Below, piece by piece: positions 18,243 to 29,175 of a DNA stretch of 64,000 nt. The stretch covers positions 3,252,001 to 3,316,000 of the forward strand of contig NZ_CP118605.1 of NCBI RefSeq assembly GCF_029869925.1. The letters run 5' to 3'. The stretch comes from Microbulbifer bruguierae. GTDB lineage: Bacteria > Pseudomonadota > Gammaproteobacteria > Pseudomonadales > Cellvibrionaceae. The translations under genes were made by a program, and so were the position numbers. The notes under the pieces were generated by a model. It worked only from the letters and a program-made list of their open reading frames with translations. It searched no databases and was not told the origin of the DNA. Numbering within the stretch: the first letter of the stretch is position 1; each line of letters opens with the position of its first letter.

Positions 18243-19664
18243 ATGATTCAAACTGCAGATACCAACACTGACTCCGGCAGCAACCTCGACCAGGACATCA
18301 TCCAGACCGATCGCGAGACGGTCTGGCATCACCTGACCCAGCACACGCAATTTGAGACCAGCGATCCGATGGTGATTGTGCGCGGCGAAGGTATGCGCGT
18401 GACCGATGCCAGGGGGCGGGAATTTCTCGATGCCACCTCCGGTGGTGTCTGGTCGGTGAATGTGGGCTATGGCCGCACAGAAATCGCCGACGCGGTGCGC
18501 GAGCAGCTGGTGGAGATGTGTTATTTCGCCAATACCGCCGGCAGTATTCCCGGCGCGAAGTTTGCCGCAAAGCTGCTGGAAAAACTGCCCCAAATGGGAC
18601 GGGTCTACTACTCCAACTCCGGCTCCGAAGCCAACGAAAAAGCCTACAAAATGGTGCGCCAGCTGGCGCATATGGAAGGCGATGGCCGCAAGCATAAGAT
18701 CATCTATCGCGACCGCGACTACCACGGCACCACCATCGGCGCACTGAGTTCTACCGGCCAGTTCGAACGCAAGGAGCAGTATGGGCCTTTTGCTCCCGGC
18801 TTCGTGTCATTCAAACACTGCTGCTGCTATCGCTGCCCGTTTGGCAAAAGCTACGGCAATTGCGATATAGAGTGCGCGCGGGATCTGGAAACCGTGATCC
18901 AGCAGGAGGGACCGGACACCGTGGGCGCGGTGGTGCTTGAGCCGATCACCGCCGGCGGTGGCGTGATTCCACCAGTGCCCGAATATTTCCCGATCATTCA
19001 GCAGATCTGCCGCAAATACGATGTGCTGTTGCATATCGACGAGGTGGTCTGCGGACTTGGCCGCACCGGCGAGTGGTTTGGCCACCAGCACTACGACGTC
19101 GCACCGGATATCGTCACCATGGCCAAGGGTGTGGCCAGTGGCTATGCCGCCATTTCCTGCACGGTTACCACCGAATCCCTGTTCGAACGCTTCAAGGCAC
19201 AGCCGCAAGAGCGGCTCGGTTATTTTCGCGATATCAGCACGTTTGCCGGATGCACTGCCGGGCCCGCAGCAGGGCTGGTGAATGTGGAAATCATCGAGCG
19301 CGAAAAACTGTTGCACAACGTGCGCGAGCGCGGTGCCCAGCTGATGCGCGGGCTTGAATGGCTGAAACAGGAGCACGAGCTGGTCGGGGATGTGCGCGGT
19401 GTGGGATTGTTCGCCGGCCTTGAGCTGGTGAGTGACCGTGACCGTCGCACGCCAGTAGCGGAACAGTTGGCGGCCGCGGTAGCGGCACACTGCGCCGAGG
19501 CGGGGGTATTGATTGGGCGCACCAACCGCAGCTTCAAAGAGTTCAACAACACCCTGTGTCTGAGCCCGGCGCTGATCGCCACCGCCGCAGATATCGACGG
19601 CATTTTACATGCGCTGGACCAGTCGCTGGCCAGGGCTTCCAACAAGCAAGCGGCGATCGCGTGA
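18243..19664 (+). CDS. Taurine:pyruvate aminotransferase-like enzyme (class III, PLP)
   Basis: Product of 473 aa. The family moves an amino group from taurine or another omega-amine to pyruvate, giving alanine plus an aldehyde. Close Tpa-type features are VWHHLTQH near the N terminus, LDATSGGVWSVNVGYGR, VYYSNSGSEANEKAYKMVRQ, IIYRDRDYHGTTIGALSSTGQ, YGPFAPGFV, LLHIDEVVCGLGRTGEWFG and VTMAKGVASGY with the PLP-binding Lys. The gene heads the plus-strand unit with an AgcS symporter. An exporter, an SDR and a MocR-type regulator nearby support taurine as substrate, although another omega-amine such as beta-alanine is possible. An unusual CCCYRCPFGKSYGNC cluster (about residues 197-211) contains five Cys. 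Confidence 0.85.
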   Translation: MIQTADTNTDSGSNLDQDIIQTDRETVWHHLTQHTQFETSDPMVIVRGEGMRVTDARGREFLDATSGGVWSVNVGYGRTEIADAVREQLVEMCYFANTAGSIPGAKFAAKLLEKLPQMGRVYYSNSGSEANEKAYKMVRQLAHMEGDGRKHKIIYRDRDYHGTTIGALSSTGQFERKEQYGPFAPGFVSFKHCCCYRCPFGKSYGNCDIECARDLETVIQQEGPDTVGAVVLEPITAGGGVIPPVPEYFPIIQQICRKYDVLLHIDEVVCGLGRTGEWFGHQHYDVAPDIVTMAKGVASGYAAISCTVTTESLFERFKAQPQERLGYFRDISTFAGCTAGPAAGLVNVEIIEREKLLHNVRERGAQLMRGLEWLKQEHELVGDVRGVGLFAGLELVSDRDRRTPVAEQLAAAVAAHCAEAGVLIGRTNRSFKEFNNTLCLSPALIATAADIDGILHALDQSLARASNKQAAIA

Positions 19665-19704
19665 CCCGCTTGTCGTCTCCTGAATAAACATTACTGATCA
19701 CACA

Positions 19705-19731
19705 CCAGCCGCCCCGTATTGGGGCGGCTGG
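19705..19731 (+). terminator. Perfect 11-bp hairpin after the aminotransferase gene
   Basis: CCAGCCGCCCC and GGGGCGGCTGG pair around GTATT. No T-tract follows, so it may attenuate or stabilise the transcript rather than end it, with partial read-through into the symporter gene. Confidence 0.5.
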
Positions 19732-19799
19732 TACGCATTGTGCAGTGCATGCCATTAGGCACATTTGTGTGCGATAAAAAATAGAGCGGGGAATGTTGT

Positions 19800-21404
19800 A
19801 TGCAGTACAGAACACCGGCCGGACGACCAGCTTCCATTTTTCAAGGTACACGGCGATCACTGCTGCTCGCCGTATTATCCGTTTTACCAACCGTGGCAAA
19901 CGCGGCAGAAGCCGGAGCTATCGATGCCTGGATCAATAGCGCTATGGCGCCCGTTACTCAGGCACTTTCCGCTGTGGTGTTTTACTCGGTGCCGGTATTC
20001 GGTGCCGATCTGCCGCTGGTGGTCCTGTGGCTGGTGATTGCGGCGATATTCTTCACCGTGTATTTCGGCTTTATCAATCTGCGTGGCCTGTCCCACGCAC
20101 TGCGTATCGTAAGTGGCAAGCACAAAATCACGGTTCAGGATTCCGATGGCACCAGCGGTGAAGTCTCGCACTTCCAGGCACTGGCTACGGCGGTGTCGGG
20201 CACCGTGGGTATTGGCAATATCGGCGGTGTAGCCGTGGCTATCTCCGTGGGTGGCCCCGGTGCGGCGTTCTGGATGATCGTTGCCGGTGTGCTGGGTATG
20301 GCGACCAAATTTGTCGAGTGCACCCTGGGTACCCTGTATCGCCGGGAAAATCCCGACGGCTCCGTGTCCGGCGGTCCCATGTACTATCTCGAGCGCGGGT
20401 TTGCGCAAAAAGGCTTTACTCGCTCGGGTAAATTCCTCGGCCGGCTGTATGCGGTGGGCATTGTGATTGGCTGCCTGGGTATCGGCAATATGTTTCAGGC
20501 CAATCAGGCCTATATGCAGTTCGTTAATGTGACCGGTGGTACGGGCGAAAGCTGGTTTGCCGATAAGGGCTGGGTGTTTGGCCTCGGTCTCGCGGTGCTG
20601 GTGGCACTGGTGATTGTCGGCGGTATTCGCAGTATTGCGCGGGTCACTGGCAAGGTGGTGCCGTTTATGGCGCTCTTCTATTGTATCGGTGCGCTGGTGA
20701 TTCTGATGATGAACCGCGAGGCACTTCCTTTTGCATTCGGTGCGATTTTCGAAGGTGCGTTCAGTGCAGAGGGTGTGGCAGGCGGTGTCCTGGGGGTGAT
20801 GGTGGTCGGCTTCCAGCGCGCAGTGTTTTCCAATGAAGCGGGTATTGGTTCCGCAGCCATCGCGCACTCCGCGGTAAAAACCAACGACCCGGTGACGGAA
20901 GGTTATGTAGCCCTGCTGGAACCCTTTATCGATACCGTGATTATCAGCACCATGACCGCGTTGGTGATCATTACTACCCTGTATTACGTGCCCGGATTTA
21001 CCCAGGGGCTGGGCGGTATCGAGATGACCTCACTGGCGTTTGAGCGCAATGTGAGCTGGTCGCCGTATTTCATCGCGCTCGCCGGTTTCCTGTTTGCCTT
21101 TTCCACCCTGATTGCCTGGGCTTACTACGGACTGAAAGGCTGGACCTATCTGGTGGGCGAAGGCAAAAAAGGCGAGGCGGCCTTTAAACTATTTTTCTGT
21201 TTGTTTGTGGTGATCGGTTGCAGTATCCAGTTGAGCGCGATTCTCGATTTTTCTGATGCCATGGTGTTCTTCATCTGTGTGCCGAATATTATCGGCCTGT
21301 ATATGCTTGCACCGGTGGCAAAACGTTATCTGACAGAGCACAACGAAAAATTCCGCACGCAAGTTGGCGAAAACACTTTGCCGGATACTGTCGGCAACTC
21401 CTGA
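19800..21404 (+). CDS. Sodium:amino acid symporter, AgcS family
   Basis: Product of 534 aa, an inner-membrane Na+-coupled carrier of the alanine/glycine type. The family signature is clear: GTVGIGNIGGVAVAISVGGPGAAFWM (about residues 137-162 region), FVECTLGTLYR, GGPMYYLERGF, VFSNEAGIGSAAIAHS, and about eleven hydrophobic segments. The N terminus has a signal-like segment ending ANAAEAG. It could import alanine or taurine or return the alanine made by the aminotransferase. It is 135 bp downstream of the aminotransferase, on the same strand, and ends in a strong terminator. Confidence 0.9.
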   Translation: MQYRTPAGRPASIFQGTRRSLLLAVLSVLPTVANAAEAGAIDAWINSAMAPVTQALSAVVFYSVPVFGADLPLVVLWLVIAAIFFTVYFGFINLRGLSHALRIVSGKHKITVQDSDGTSGEVSHFQALATAVSGTVGIGNIGGVAVAISVGGPGAAFWMIVAGVLGMATKFVECTLGTLYRRENPDGSVSGGPMYYLERGFAQKGFTRSGKFLGRLYAVGIVIGCLGIGNMFQANQAYMQFVNVTGGTGESWFADKGWVFGLGLAVLVALVIVGGIRSIARVTGKVVPFMALFYCIGALVILMMNREALPFAFGAIFEGAFSAEGVAGGVLGVMVVGFQRAVFSNEAGIGSAAIAHSAVKTNDPVTEGYVALLEPFIDTVIISTMTALVIITTLYYVPGFTQGLGGIEMTSLAFERNVSWSPYFIALAGFLFAFSTLIAWAYYGLKGWTYLVGEGKKGEAAFKLFFCLFVVIGCSIQLSAILDFSDAMVFFICVPNIIGLYMLAPVAKRYLTEHNEKFRTQVGENTLPDTVGNS

Positions 21405-21432
21405 ATATTCCCAATTCTGAATTCCTGACCTG

Positions 21433-21463
21433 GCCGCCGAGGATATTCCTCGGCGGCTTTTTT
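21433..21463 (+). terminator. Rho-independent terminator after the AgcS gene
   Basis: GCCGCCGAGG pairs with CCTCGGCGGC around ATATT and is followed by six T. Confidence 0.95.
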
Positions 21464-21563
21464 GTCCCTGGGTCGGTTTCGGTAAAAAAAGAATGCACGT
21501 TTGTGGTGCCGGGTGCCAATGTGGCGCAGATAGCGAGTATTTTTCGGGGCAAATATTTTCGCT

Positions 21564-21595
21564 TGGTCCTATGTGTTGCTAATGGCTGGTCCTAT
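21564..21595 (+). promoter_or_regulatory. Direct repeat TGGTCCTAT, 23 bp apart, before the receptor gene
   Basis: TGGTCCTAT starts at 21564 and again at 21587, the second as CTGGTCCTATC. This is close to CTGGACCTATC in the aminotransferase promoter and has nearly the same spacing. It lies about 104 bp upstream of the receptor start, so the receptor-amidohydrolase unit may belong to the same regulon. Confidence 0.55.
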
Positions 21596-21698
21596 CGCCA
21601 CAGGGAAAGGAGTCTTTAACCTGATCTCAACCATTGCCGGTCCTTGTTTGTGGTATTGCGGCCAGGCGCCAGAAATCAGAAAAAGACTGGAGTTTCCC

Positions 21699-23867
21699 AT
21701 GAATAAACCGTTCCCCCGGCATACCCTTGCCGCCGCCATCCTTACCGTCAGTGCCGTGCCGGCCTTTGCGCAGCAAACCCTGGAAGAAGTCAGCGTAACG
21801 GCGCAGAAACGTGAAAGTAATCTACAGAGCACCGCGATGGCGGTAACGGCACTCACCGGTGACGCCATGAGTGAAGCCGGTGTGGACGATATGACCTCCC
21901 TGGAAACCCGCGTGCCAGGCATGAGCATGGGGACCTTCAACCTGGGGCAGCCACAGATCTATATTCGCGGTATCGGTTCCAATGCGGACGGTGCCAGTGC
22001 GGACAACTCGGTTGTGGTTTTTCTCGACGAAGTCTATATCGGGCGCGCATCCGGTTCGGCATTGAGTCTGTACGACGTAGAGCGAGTGGAAGTACTGCGC
22101 GGGCCCCAGGGCACCCTTTACGGGAAAAACGTGGTGGGCGGAGCCATCAGTGTGATCTCCAAAAAGCCCACGGAAGAATTCTATACCCGCGGTGAACTTA
22201 CCACCGGTAATTACAACCTGGTTACTGCGAAAACCGCCATCAGTGGTCCACTGACAGATAACCTGTTTGGCAAAATCGCGCTCAGCTCCAGCGATCGCGA
22301 TGGGTTTATGGAAAGCGCCAACCCCGCAGCTGAAGGCATGCAGCTGAACGACAAAGACTCGCTCAATTTCCGCGGCCAGTTGCGCTATGTTCCCACGGAT
22401 ACCCTCGAGCTGAACCTGACCGCGGACTGGTCCAAGGATCGCAACGCCGGCACCGGTCGAATTCATACCCCGGGGACAACGGTGTATGCCGCGTTGAAAG
22501 CGATAGCGCCGCAAGTGGCAGATAACGACGAGCTTTCCTGGGCCGATGACGATGGCTTCCAGCACCGCGATGTCTCTGGTGTGACGGGACGGGTTGATTG
22601 GGATCTGGCCGCCGGTACCGTAACCTCGATCACTGCCTATCGCGAAACCGATTACCGGATGCAGGAAGACGGATTCAATATCGACGTGTCGGTCATCGGT
22701 ATCGATTCTCTGTCGATGATTGACGAAACTGCAGACCAGTTCAGTCAGGAATTGCGCTTTACCTCGGAAACCATCGGTGCCTGGAACTGGATTGCCGGAC
22801 TGTATTATCTGCAGGAAGATATTTACCGTGATGAATCTACCTCGTCGATGTTCGGACCGTTCAGTTCTGACATCGCCAGTCTGCAGTGGAACACCACAGA
22901 AAGCTATGCGGTATTCGGTGAAGTGAACTATTACCTCAGCGATGCCATGAAACTCGCGGTGGGTGCGCGCTACACCACGGAAACCAAGGAATCCCGGCAG
23001 ATTCGTACCGACTCTCTGGATCCAACCACCAATTATGATGTGACCGCAGAAGCTGATTTCAGTGCGCTGACGCCGCGAATCGTGCTGGATTATCAGGCCA
23101 CGGAAAATACCTTCGTTTACGGCAGTGTTTCCAAAGGCTTCAAGAGCGGTGGTTTCGCGGGCACCTCTGAAACTGCCGAGGCCGCCTCAACTCCATTTGA
23201 AGAAGAGATTGCGATTACCTACGAGCTGGGGATGAAATCCGAATTACTGGATCGATCCCTGCGGCTGAATATGGCCCTGTTTAACACCGACTACGACGAT
23301 CTGCAGGTACTGGAGTATGTGACCGTTGATGTGGAGGCACTGGAAGGTTATTTCCTCACAGACAATGCCGCCAGCGCCACCAGTCGCGGCCTTGAGCTGG
23401 AATGGCTGTATTATCCCGAAGCCCTGAGCGGGCTCGAAATCTCCGGTTCCTATGCTTGGCTGGACGCTACCTATGATGACTATGAGCCGGACCCAGCGGT
23501 TGCCGGCAACCGCCTGCGCAATGCGCCGGAGCAGTCCTATAACGTGGCCCTGGGGTACGAGTTCAATCTGGGTAGTGCAGGTTATCTGAAGGCGCGCTAT
23601 GAATACCGCTACAAAGGCGACTCCTTCCAGGATCCGCAAAACTACGTGTTGTCATCCATTCCCGAATACGCTGTTTCCAATGCGCGCCTGAGTTATATGC
23701 CGGCCAGTGATACCTGGACTCTGTCTGCGTGGGTCGACAATATCGCTGATGAGGATTACCTGGTGCACAACTTCCCCATTGGCCTGTCCGAAACCGGCGG
23801 CATGGCGGCACCGGCGACTCCGGGTAATCCGCGCACCTACGGCCTGACATTTGCCTGGGACTATTGA
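21699..23867 (+). CDS. TonB-dependent receptor of the taurine-type locus
   Basis: Product of 722 aa. The start at 21699 is chosen because TGGAG precedes it and it begins a signal peptide (MNKPFPRHTLAAAILTVSAV, cleaved after AFA). The TonB box is probably LEEVSVTAQKR. The plug domain has PQIYIRGIGSNADG, VVVFLDEVYIGR and VERVEVLRGPQGTLYGKNVVGGAISVIS, the pattern of the smaller siderophore/vitamin-type receptors (OMR family), and the barrel ends TFAWDY. The amidohydrolase lies 54 bp downstream on the same strand. The ligand is unknown; the context suggests a conjugate that the amidohydrolase opens rather than iron. Confidence 0.88.
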   Translation: MNKPFPRHTLAAAILTVSAVPAFAQQTLEEVSVTAQKRESNLQSTAMAVTALTGDAMSEAGVDDMTSLETRVPGMSMGTFNLGQPQIYIRGIGSNADGASADNSVVVFLDEVYIGRASGSALSLYDVERVEVLRGPQGTLYGKNVVGGAISVISKKPTEEFYTRGELTTGNYNLVTAKTAISGPLTDNLFGKIALSSSDRDGFMESANPAAEGMQLNDKDSLNFRGQLRYVPTDTLELNLTADWSKDRNAGTGRIHTPGTTVYAALKAIAPQVADNDELSWADDDGFQHRDVSGVTGRVDWDLAAGTVTSITAYRETDYRMQEDGFNIDVSVIGIDSLSMIDETADQFSQELRFTSETIGAWNWIAGLYYLQEDIYRDESTSSMFGPFSSDIASLQWNTTESYAVFGEVNYYLSDAMKLAVGARYTTETKESRQIRTDSLDPTTNYDVTAEADFSALTPRIVLDYQATENTFVYGSVSKGFKSGGFAGTSETAEAASTPFEEEIAITYELGMKSELLDRSLRLNMALFNTDYDDLQVLEYVTVDVEALEGYFLTDNAASATSRGLELEWLYYPEALSGLEISGSYAWLDATYDDYEPDPAVAGNRLRNAPEQSYNVALGYEFNLGSAGYLKARYEYRYKGDSFQDPQNYVLSSIPEYAVSNARLSYMPASDTWTLSAWVDNIADEDYLVHNFPIGLSETGGMAAPATPGNPRTYGLTFAWDY

Positions 23868-23921
23868 TCGACGGTCAATGGTTTGTAGAGAAATTCCTGC
23901 AGTAAAGAAGGAAACTTATTC

Positions 23922-25646
23922 ATGATTGATACTAAAAACCACAAGAAGCTGATGCGTCGCACGGCGATGACGCTGGTGGTAGCGGCGCTATCGCTGACGG
24001 GATGCACAGAATCGGAGTACGCCGACCGCGTTTATCGCGGTGGCACCATCGTCACCATGGACAGCGCGCTGCCCCGCGCCAGTGCAGTGGCGATCAAGGG
24101 AAACAAAATTGTCGCGGTGGGCAGTAACGACGATATTCAAGCATATCTGGGAGAGGATACCGAAATAACGGATCTCGCCGGCAATACCCTGATTCCCGGG
24201 TTTATCGATGCGCACAGTCACCTGCTTTTTGAGGGAATGGTGCTGTCGCGTTTTGTGGATCTGAACAGCCCACCGGTGGGAAAAATCGAAAACATCGATC
24301 AGATCATCGCCAGGTTGAAGGCGCGCGTGGGGCAGGCTTCCGAAGGGGAGTGGATTTTTGGTTTTGGCTATGACGACACATTGATTGAAGAGCATCGCCA
24401 CCCCACCCGTGAAGACCTGGATAAGGTTTCGACGGAACACCCGGTGTGGGTATCCCATGTATCCGGCCATATGGGAGTAGGTAACAGTGTGGCACTGGCG
24501 CTCGCCGGTATTGATGAAAATACACCGGACCCTGAAGGTGGCGTGATCCACCGTTACAAGGGCGGACGCAAACCCACCGGTTTACTGGAGGAGTCTGCGG
24601 CGATGGGCCCGGTAATGAAGGAGATGTTTGGCTCCATCGGTGCCAAGGATGCCTGGGATGCGCTGCAGGCCGCACAGGATAAATACGTGAGTGTGGGTAT
24701 AACCACTGCCCAGGATGGGGGTGCCTCGAAAGAAACGATCGGTGCATTCAAGGCCGCCAAATTCCTCGGTGGCCTGAAACTGCGGGTGGTGGCCTACCCG
24801 GTGATCGATGTGAAGCTGGAAGCGTTGAAAGGCGAGTATGAGTTGCCTGAAAGTGACGAGTGGCTGAAAATTGGCGCGACCAAACTGTTCAGCGACGGCT
24901 CTATCCAGGGCTACACCGGCTACCTGAGTCACCACTACCACCAACCGCGCGATGAGGAAAAGCCGGAATATGCCGGTTACCCACAGACCACCCGCGAAGA
25001 GCTCGCAAAACAGGTAATGGCGGTGCACAAATCCGGCGGCCAGATCGCGATCCACGGCAACGGTGATGCGGCCATCGACGATATTCTTTACGCCTTCGAG
25101 CAGGCGCAAAACGAATCTCCCCGCGCAGACGCGCGTCCGATCATTATCCATTCGCAGATGGCCCGTGAAGATCAGCTGGACAAAATGGCCGAGCTGGGCG
25201 TGATTCCGTCCATGTTCAATATGCACACCTATTACTGGGGTGACCGTCACCGGGATATCTTTATCGGCCCCGAGCGCGCGGCGCGTATCAGCCCGGCGAA
25301 GTCGGCACTGGACCGCGGTATTACCTATACCTTCCATGCGGATACGCCGGTGGTGCCGATGGAACCCCTGCGGATGTTGTGGTCCGCGGTTACCCGTGAG
25401 ACTGCCGGTGGGGATACCCTGGGTGCAGATCAGCAGATTTCTGCGGAAGATGCGCTGAAGGGCCTGACCATCAATGCGGCCCATCAGTATTTTGATGAAG
25501 ACATCAAGGGCTCCATTACCGTTGGCAAGCTGGCGGATCTGGTGGTACTCGATGCAAACCCGCTGGAAGTACCTGTGGATGAAATCCTGAATATTGCGGT
25601 ACTGGAAACCGTGATCGATGGTGAAGTGGTTTACGAAAAGCCCTGA
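23922..25646 (+). CDS. Amidohydrolase lipoprotein, YtcJ / Amidohydro_3 type
   Basis: Product of 574 aa. It is a metal-dependent hydrolase exported as a lipoprotein: the signal ends LSLTGC (Cys about residue 27). An N-terminal beta-sandwich (YRGGTIVTMDSALPRASAVAIKGNKIVAVG) leads to the barrel motif FIDAHSHLLFEG, the first metal site. GHMGVGN, GQIAIHGNGDAAIDD, IIHSQMA and ITYTFHADTPVVPMEP give further His and Asp ligands, and the C-terminal ITVGKLADLVVLDANPL closes the sandwich. Relatives cleave N-substituted formamides and other amide or cyclic bonds. It is co-oriented with a TonB receptor and ends at a terminator. It could free an amine for the aminotransferase; the true substrate is unknown. 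Confidence 0.85.
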   Translation: MIDTKNHKKLMRRTAMTLVVAALSLTGCTESEYADRVYRGGTIVTMDSALPRASAVAIKGNKIVAVGSNDDIQAYLGEDTEITDLAGNTLIPGFIDAHSHLLFEGMVLSRFVDLNSPPVGKIENIDQIIARLKARVGQASEGEWIFGFGYDDTLIEEHRHPTREDLDKVSTEHPVWVSHVSGHMGVGNSVALALAGIDENTPDPEGGVIHRYKGGRKPTGLLEESAAMGPVMKEMFGSIGAKDAWDALQAAQDKYVSVGITTAQDGGASKETIGAFKAAKFLGGLKLRVVAYPVIDVKLEALKGEYELPESDEWLKIGATKLFSDGSIQGYTGYLSHHYHQPRDEEKPEYAGYPQTTREELAKQVMAVHKSGGQIAIHGNGDAAIDDILYAFEQAQNESPRADARPIIIHSQMAREDQLDKMAELGVIPSMFNMHTYYWGDRHRDIFIGPERAARISPAKSALDRGITYTFHADTPVVPMEPLRMLWSAVTRETAGGDTLGADQQISAEDALKGLTINAAHQYFDEDIKGSITVGKLADLVVLDANPLEVPVDEILNIAVLETVIDGEVVYEKP

Positions 25647-25698
25647 CGTTCTTTTTGGTCCTGGTGGCGGTGACGCGACACCCGTTAGCGTCGCCATT

Positions 25699-25719
25699 GC
25701 ATCGCATCGCATCGCATCG
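25699..25719 (+). repeat. Short tandem repeat of CGCAT units
   Basis: About four CGCAT-type pentamers in a row lie after the amidohydrolase stop codon and before the terminator. The tract is non-coding and prone to length change. Confidence 0.7.
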
Positions 25720-25743
25720 TACTGCGCGAGGTATTAAAGCCCG

Positions 25744-25777
25744 AAAAGCCCTGCACAAAAGTGTAGGGCTTTTTTTA
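25744..25777. terminator. Bidirectional terminator between amidohydrolase and SDR
   Basis: AGCCCTGCAC pairs with GTGTAGGGCT (one G-U) around AAAA, with an A-run before and a long T-run after. It serves the plus-strand amidohydrolase gene and could serve the minus-strand SDR gene that ends at 25787. Confidence 0.85.
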
Positions 25778-25786
25778 TAGTGTTAA

Positions 25787-27366
<1,580 letters not shown>

Positions 27367-27432
27367 TGCTTTACCCGGAATGCAAAGTGGAAGCTGCAAA
27401 CCACTACGGTAAAGGGCGTGGCGGAAAAACCC

Positions 27433-27465
27433 GTAGATCCAGGGAGCGCCGGCATATGGTGCCAG
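27433..27465 (-). promoter_or_regulatory. Candidate MocR operator before the exporter-SDR unit
   Basis: On the minus strand, CTGGCACCATATGCC begins at 27465 and CTGGATCTAC begins at 27442, 23 bp apart. The first matches CTGGAACCATATCC in the aminotransferase promoter at all but two of 14 positions, with the same order of half-sites. A further CTGG starts at 27480. Confidence 0.55.
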
Positions 27466-27513
27466 TGCTCTAGCTGCCAGCAGTGGGTAAGTACCGGTAA
27501 TACGGCGAGGTGC

Positions 27514-28968
27514 TTACAGGCTGTCTGCCAGCGCCTGGATCCCGGGCATAATTTTGTGCGCGGGGATAGCGGAAAACCCCAGGCGGAAATAATTTGCCGG
27601 CGGGTTATCGCCGGCAAAATGGATACCGCCGGGCTCAATCAGCACACTTTTTTTGGCCGCGCGCCAGGCGAGCGTCTCCGCATTCACGCTCTCTTCTGCA
27701 TGCAACCACAGGGAAGTCGCACCTGAACTGACACCGCCCCCCAGCATTCCCGGCAGGTAGCGTTCAACGCCGTTGACCATCTTGTCCAGTTTCGAGCGGT
27801 ACAGTTCGCGGATTTTACGCAGGTAGGTATCGTAGTAGCCCTGGGACAGGAACAGTGCCAGCTGGCGCTGGTTGTTGGTTGGCGGGTGTCGGTACATCAA
27901 ACGCCGCAGGGAGCGCGCCTCGGCAATCAGTTCTTCATCCGCCACCATAAAGCCAATGCGCAATCCCGGTGAAATGGATTTGGACATACTGCCGATATAC
28001 ACCACGCGGCTGTTGCGATCCATGGCCTTGAGCGCAGGGGTGGGATTGTCCTGCATGTTGATTTCTGCATCGTAGTCGTCTTCGATCAACACCATATCCC
28101 GCTGCTGCGCCATCGCCAGCAAGGCGCGGCGGCGCTCCGACGAAAGCACCGCACCGGTGGGCACCTGGTGGCTGGGAGTGAGGTAAACGTAGTCGCAATC
28201 TTGCAGGCGCTGGTCTACCACAACGCCGTCCCGGTCTACCGGCTGCAGATGCAGGTCGGCACCAAAGGTGGCGAAAATATTGCGCGCGTCGCGGAAACCC
28301 GGGTCTTCCAGTCCGACCTTGACACCCGGCTTGCACAGCAGGTTGGCGAGCAGGTAAAGGGAGTTCTGGGTGCCGATGGTAATGAGGATTTCACTGGGCT
28401 CGGCGTAGATACCGCGGCGGGGCAGCAGGCGACTGCACAGCTGTTCCACCAGCATGGGATCGTCCGCGTCTACCCGGTCGTCAATCCAGTGCCGACTCCA
28501 GCGCTCGTGCAGGGTCTTGCGCGCGCAGTCCCGCCACTGCTCGATGGGGAAAAATTCGTGCTGCACCTGCCCGTAGATAAACGGGTATTCAAAACTTGCC
28601 CAATTGTTGGGCTTGACGATATTGCGCTCGCCGCCGGGGTGGATGCAGAACCGTTTGTGCCACTGGACCTGATCGCCTGTGTCCGTATCTTTGCTGGCCG
28701 GGATCACTTCCGGGGTGGCATACATGGGGGCGAGAAAATAACCGCGCCGGGGGACGCTGAGTAGGTAGCCGGTGTCTACAAGGTGTTCGTAGATCAGCAC
28801 AATGGTGTTGCGGGAAACGCCGAGCATGCTGGCCATACGGCGGGAAGACGGCAACGGTTCGCGGGCGGGGAGTTTGCCGGCGAGGATCAGGCCAACGAGA
28901 TGTTCCTTGACCTGGTCTTGAAGGGTGCGTTCACCATCGAATTCTATGTGCATGTAGGGTTCGATCAT
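27514..28968 (-). CDS. MocR-type (GntR-aminotransferase fusion) regulator, TauR-like
   Basis: Product of 484 aa, the usual MocR size. ATG 28968 is chosen because GGGAGGT lies just upstream. The N-terminal winged helix-turn-helix has LQDQVKEHLVGLILAGKL and LPSSRRMASMLGVSRNTIVLIYEHLVDTGYL. The rest is a type I aminotransferase-like sensor with GTQNSLYLLANLL, YLTPSHQVPTGAVLS, IEDDYDAEI and GSMSKSISPGLRIGF, where the Lys would bind PLP. TauR regulators of this class switch on tpa genes. It sits next to the exporter-SDR unit, in the same direction, and a CTGGCCTTAA half-site lies 44-53 bp upstream of it. Confidence 0.88.
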   Translation of the reverse strand: MIEPYMHIEFDGERTLQDQVKEHLVGLILAGKLPAREPLPSSRRMASMLGVSRNTIVLIYEHLVDTGYLLSVPRRGYFLAPMYATPEVIPASKDTDTGDQVQWHKRFCIHPGGERNIVKPNNWASFEYPFIYGQVQHEFFPIEQWRDCARKTLHERWSRHWIDDRVDADDPMLVEQLCSRLLPRRGIYAEPSEILITIGTQNSLYLLANLLCKPGVKVGLEDPGFRDARNIFATFGADLHLQPVDRDGVVVDQRLQDCDYVYLTPSHQVPTGAVLSSERRRALLAMAQQRDMVLIEDDYDAEINMQDNPTPALKAMDRNSRVVYIGSMSKSISPGLRIGFMVADEELIAEARSLRRLMYRHPPTNNQRQLALFLSQGYYDTYLRKIRELYRSKLDKMVNGVERYLPGMLGGGVSSGATSLWLHAEESVNAETLAWRAAKKSVLIEPGGIHFAGDNPPANYFRLGFSAIPAHKIMPGIQALADSL

Positions 28969-29011
28969 GACACCTCCCGTACCTCTTGCGTTAATGTCTG
29001 ACAATCTTCTG

Positions 29012-29021
29012 TTAAGGCCAG
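29012..29021 (-). promoter_or_regulatory. CTGGCCTTAA half-site upstream of the MocR-type gene
   Basis: On the minus strand it reads CTGGCCTTAA, matching CTGGACYTAA at nine of ten positions, 44 bp upstream of the start. A TGGTA element lies 15 bp further upstream. It may be autoregulatory. Confidence 0.4.
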
Positions 29022-29175
29022 CAATTTTCATACCATTGGCAAAACTGACGTTTTATTGAAGTCTGTGGCGGCCGCAATGAGGGGCTGTGTCACGCGGAAA
29101 ATTTCCCGTTTGCAATGGACGTTGTTGTCTACCTGAGTTTCTGGATCGATGTCCCCGCTCGCCTAGAATTTATCC

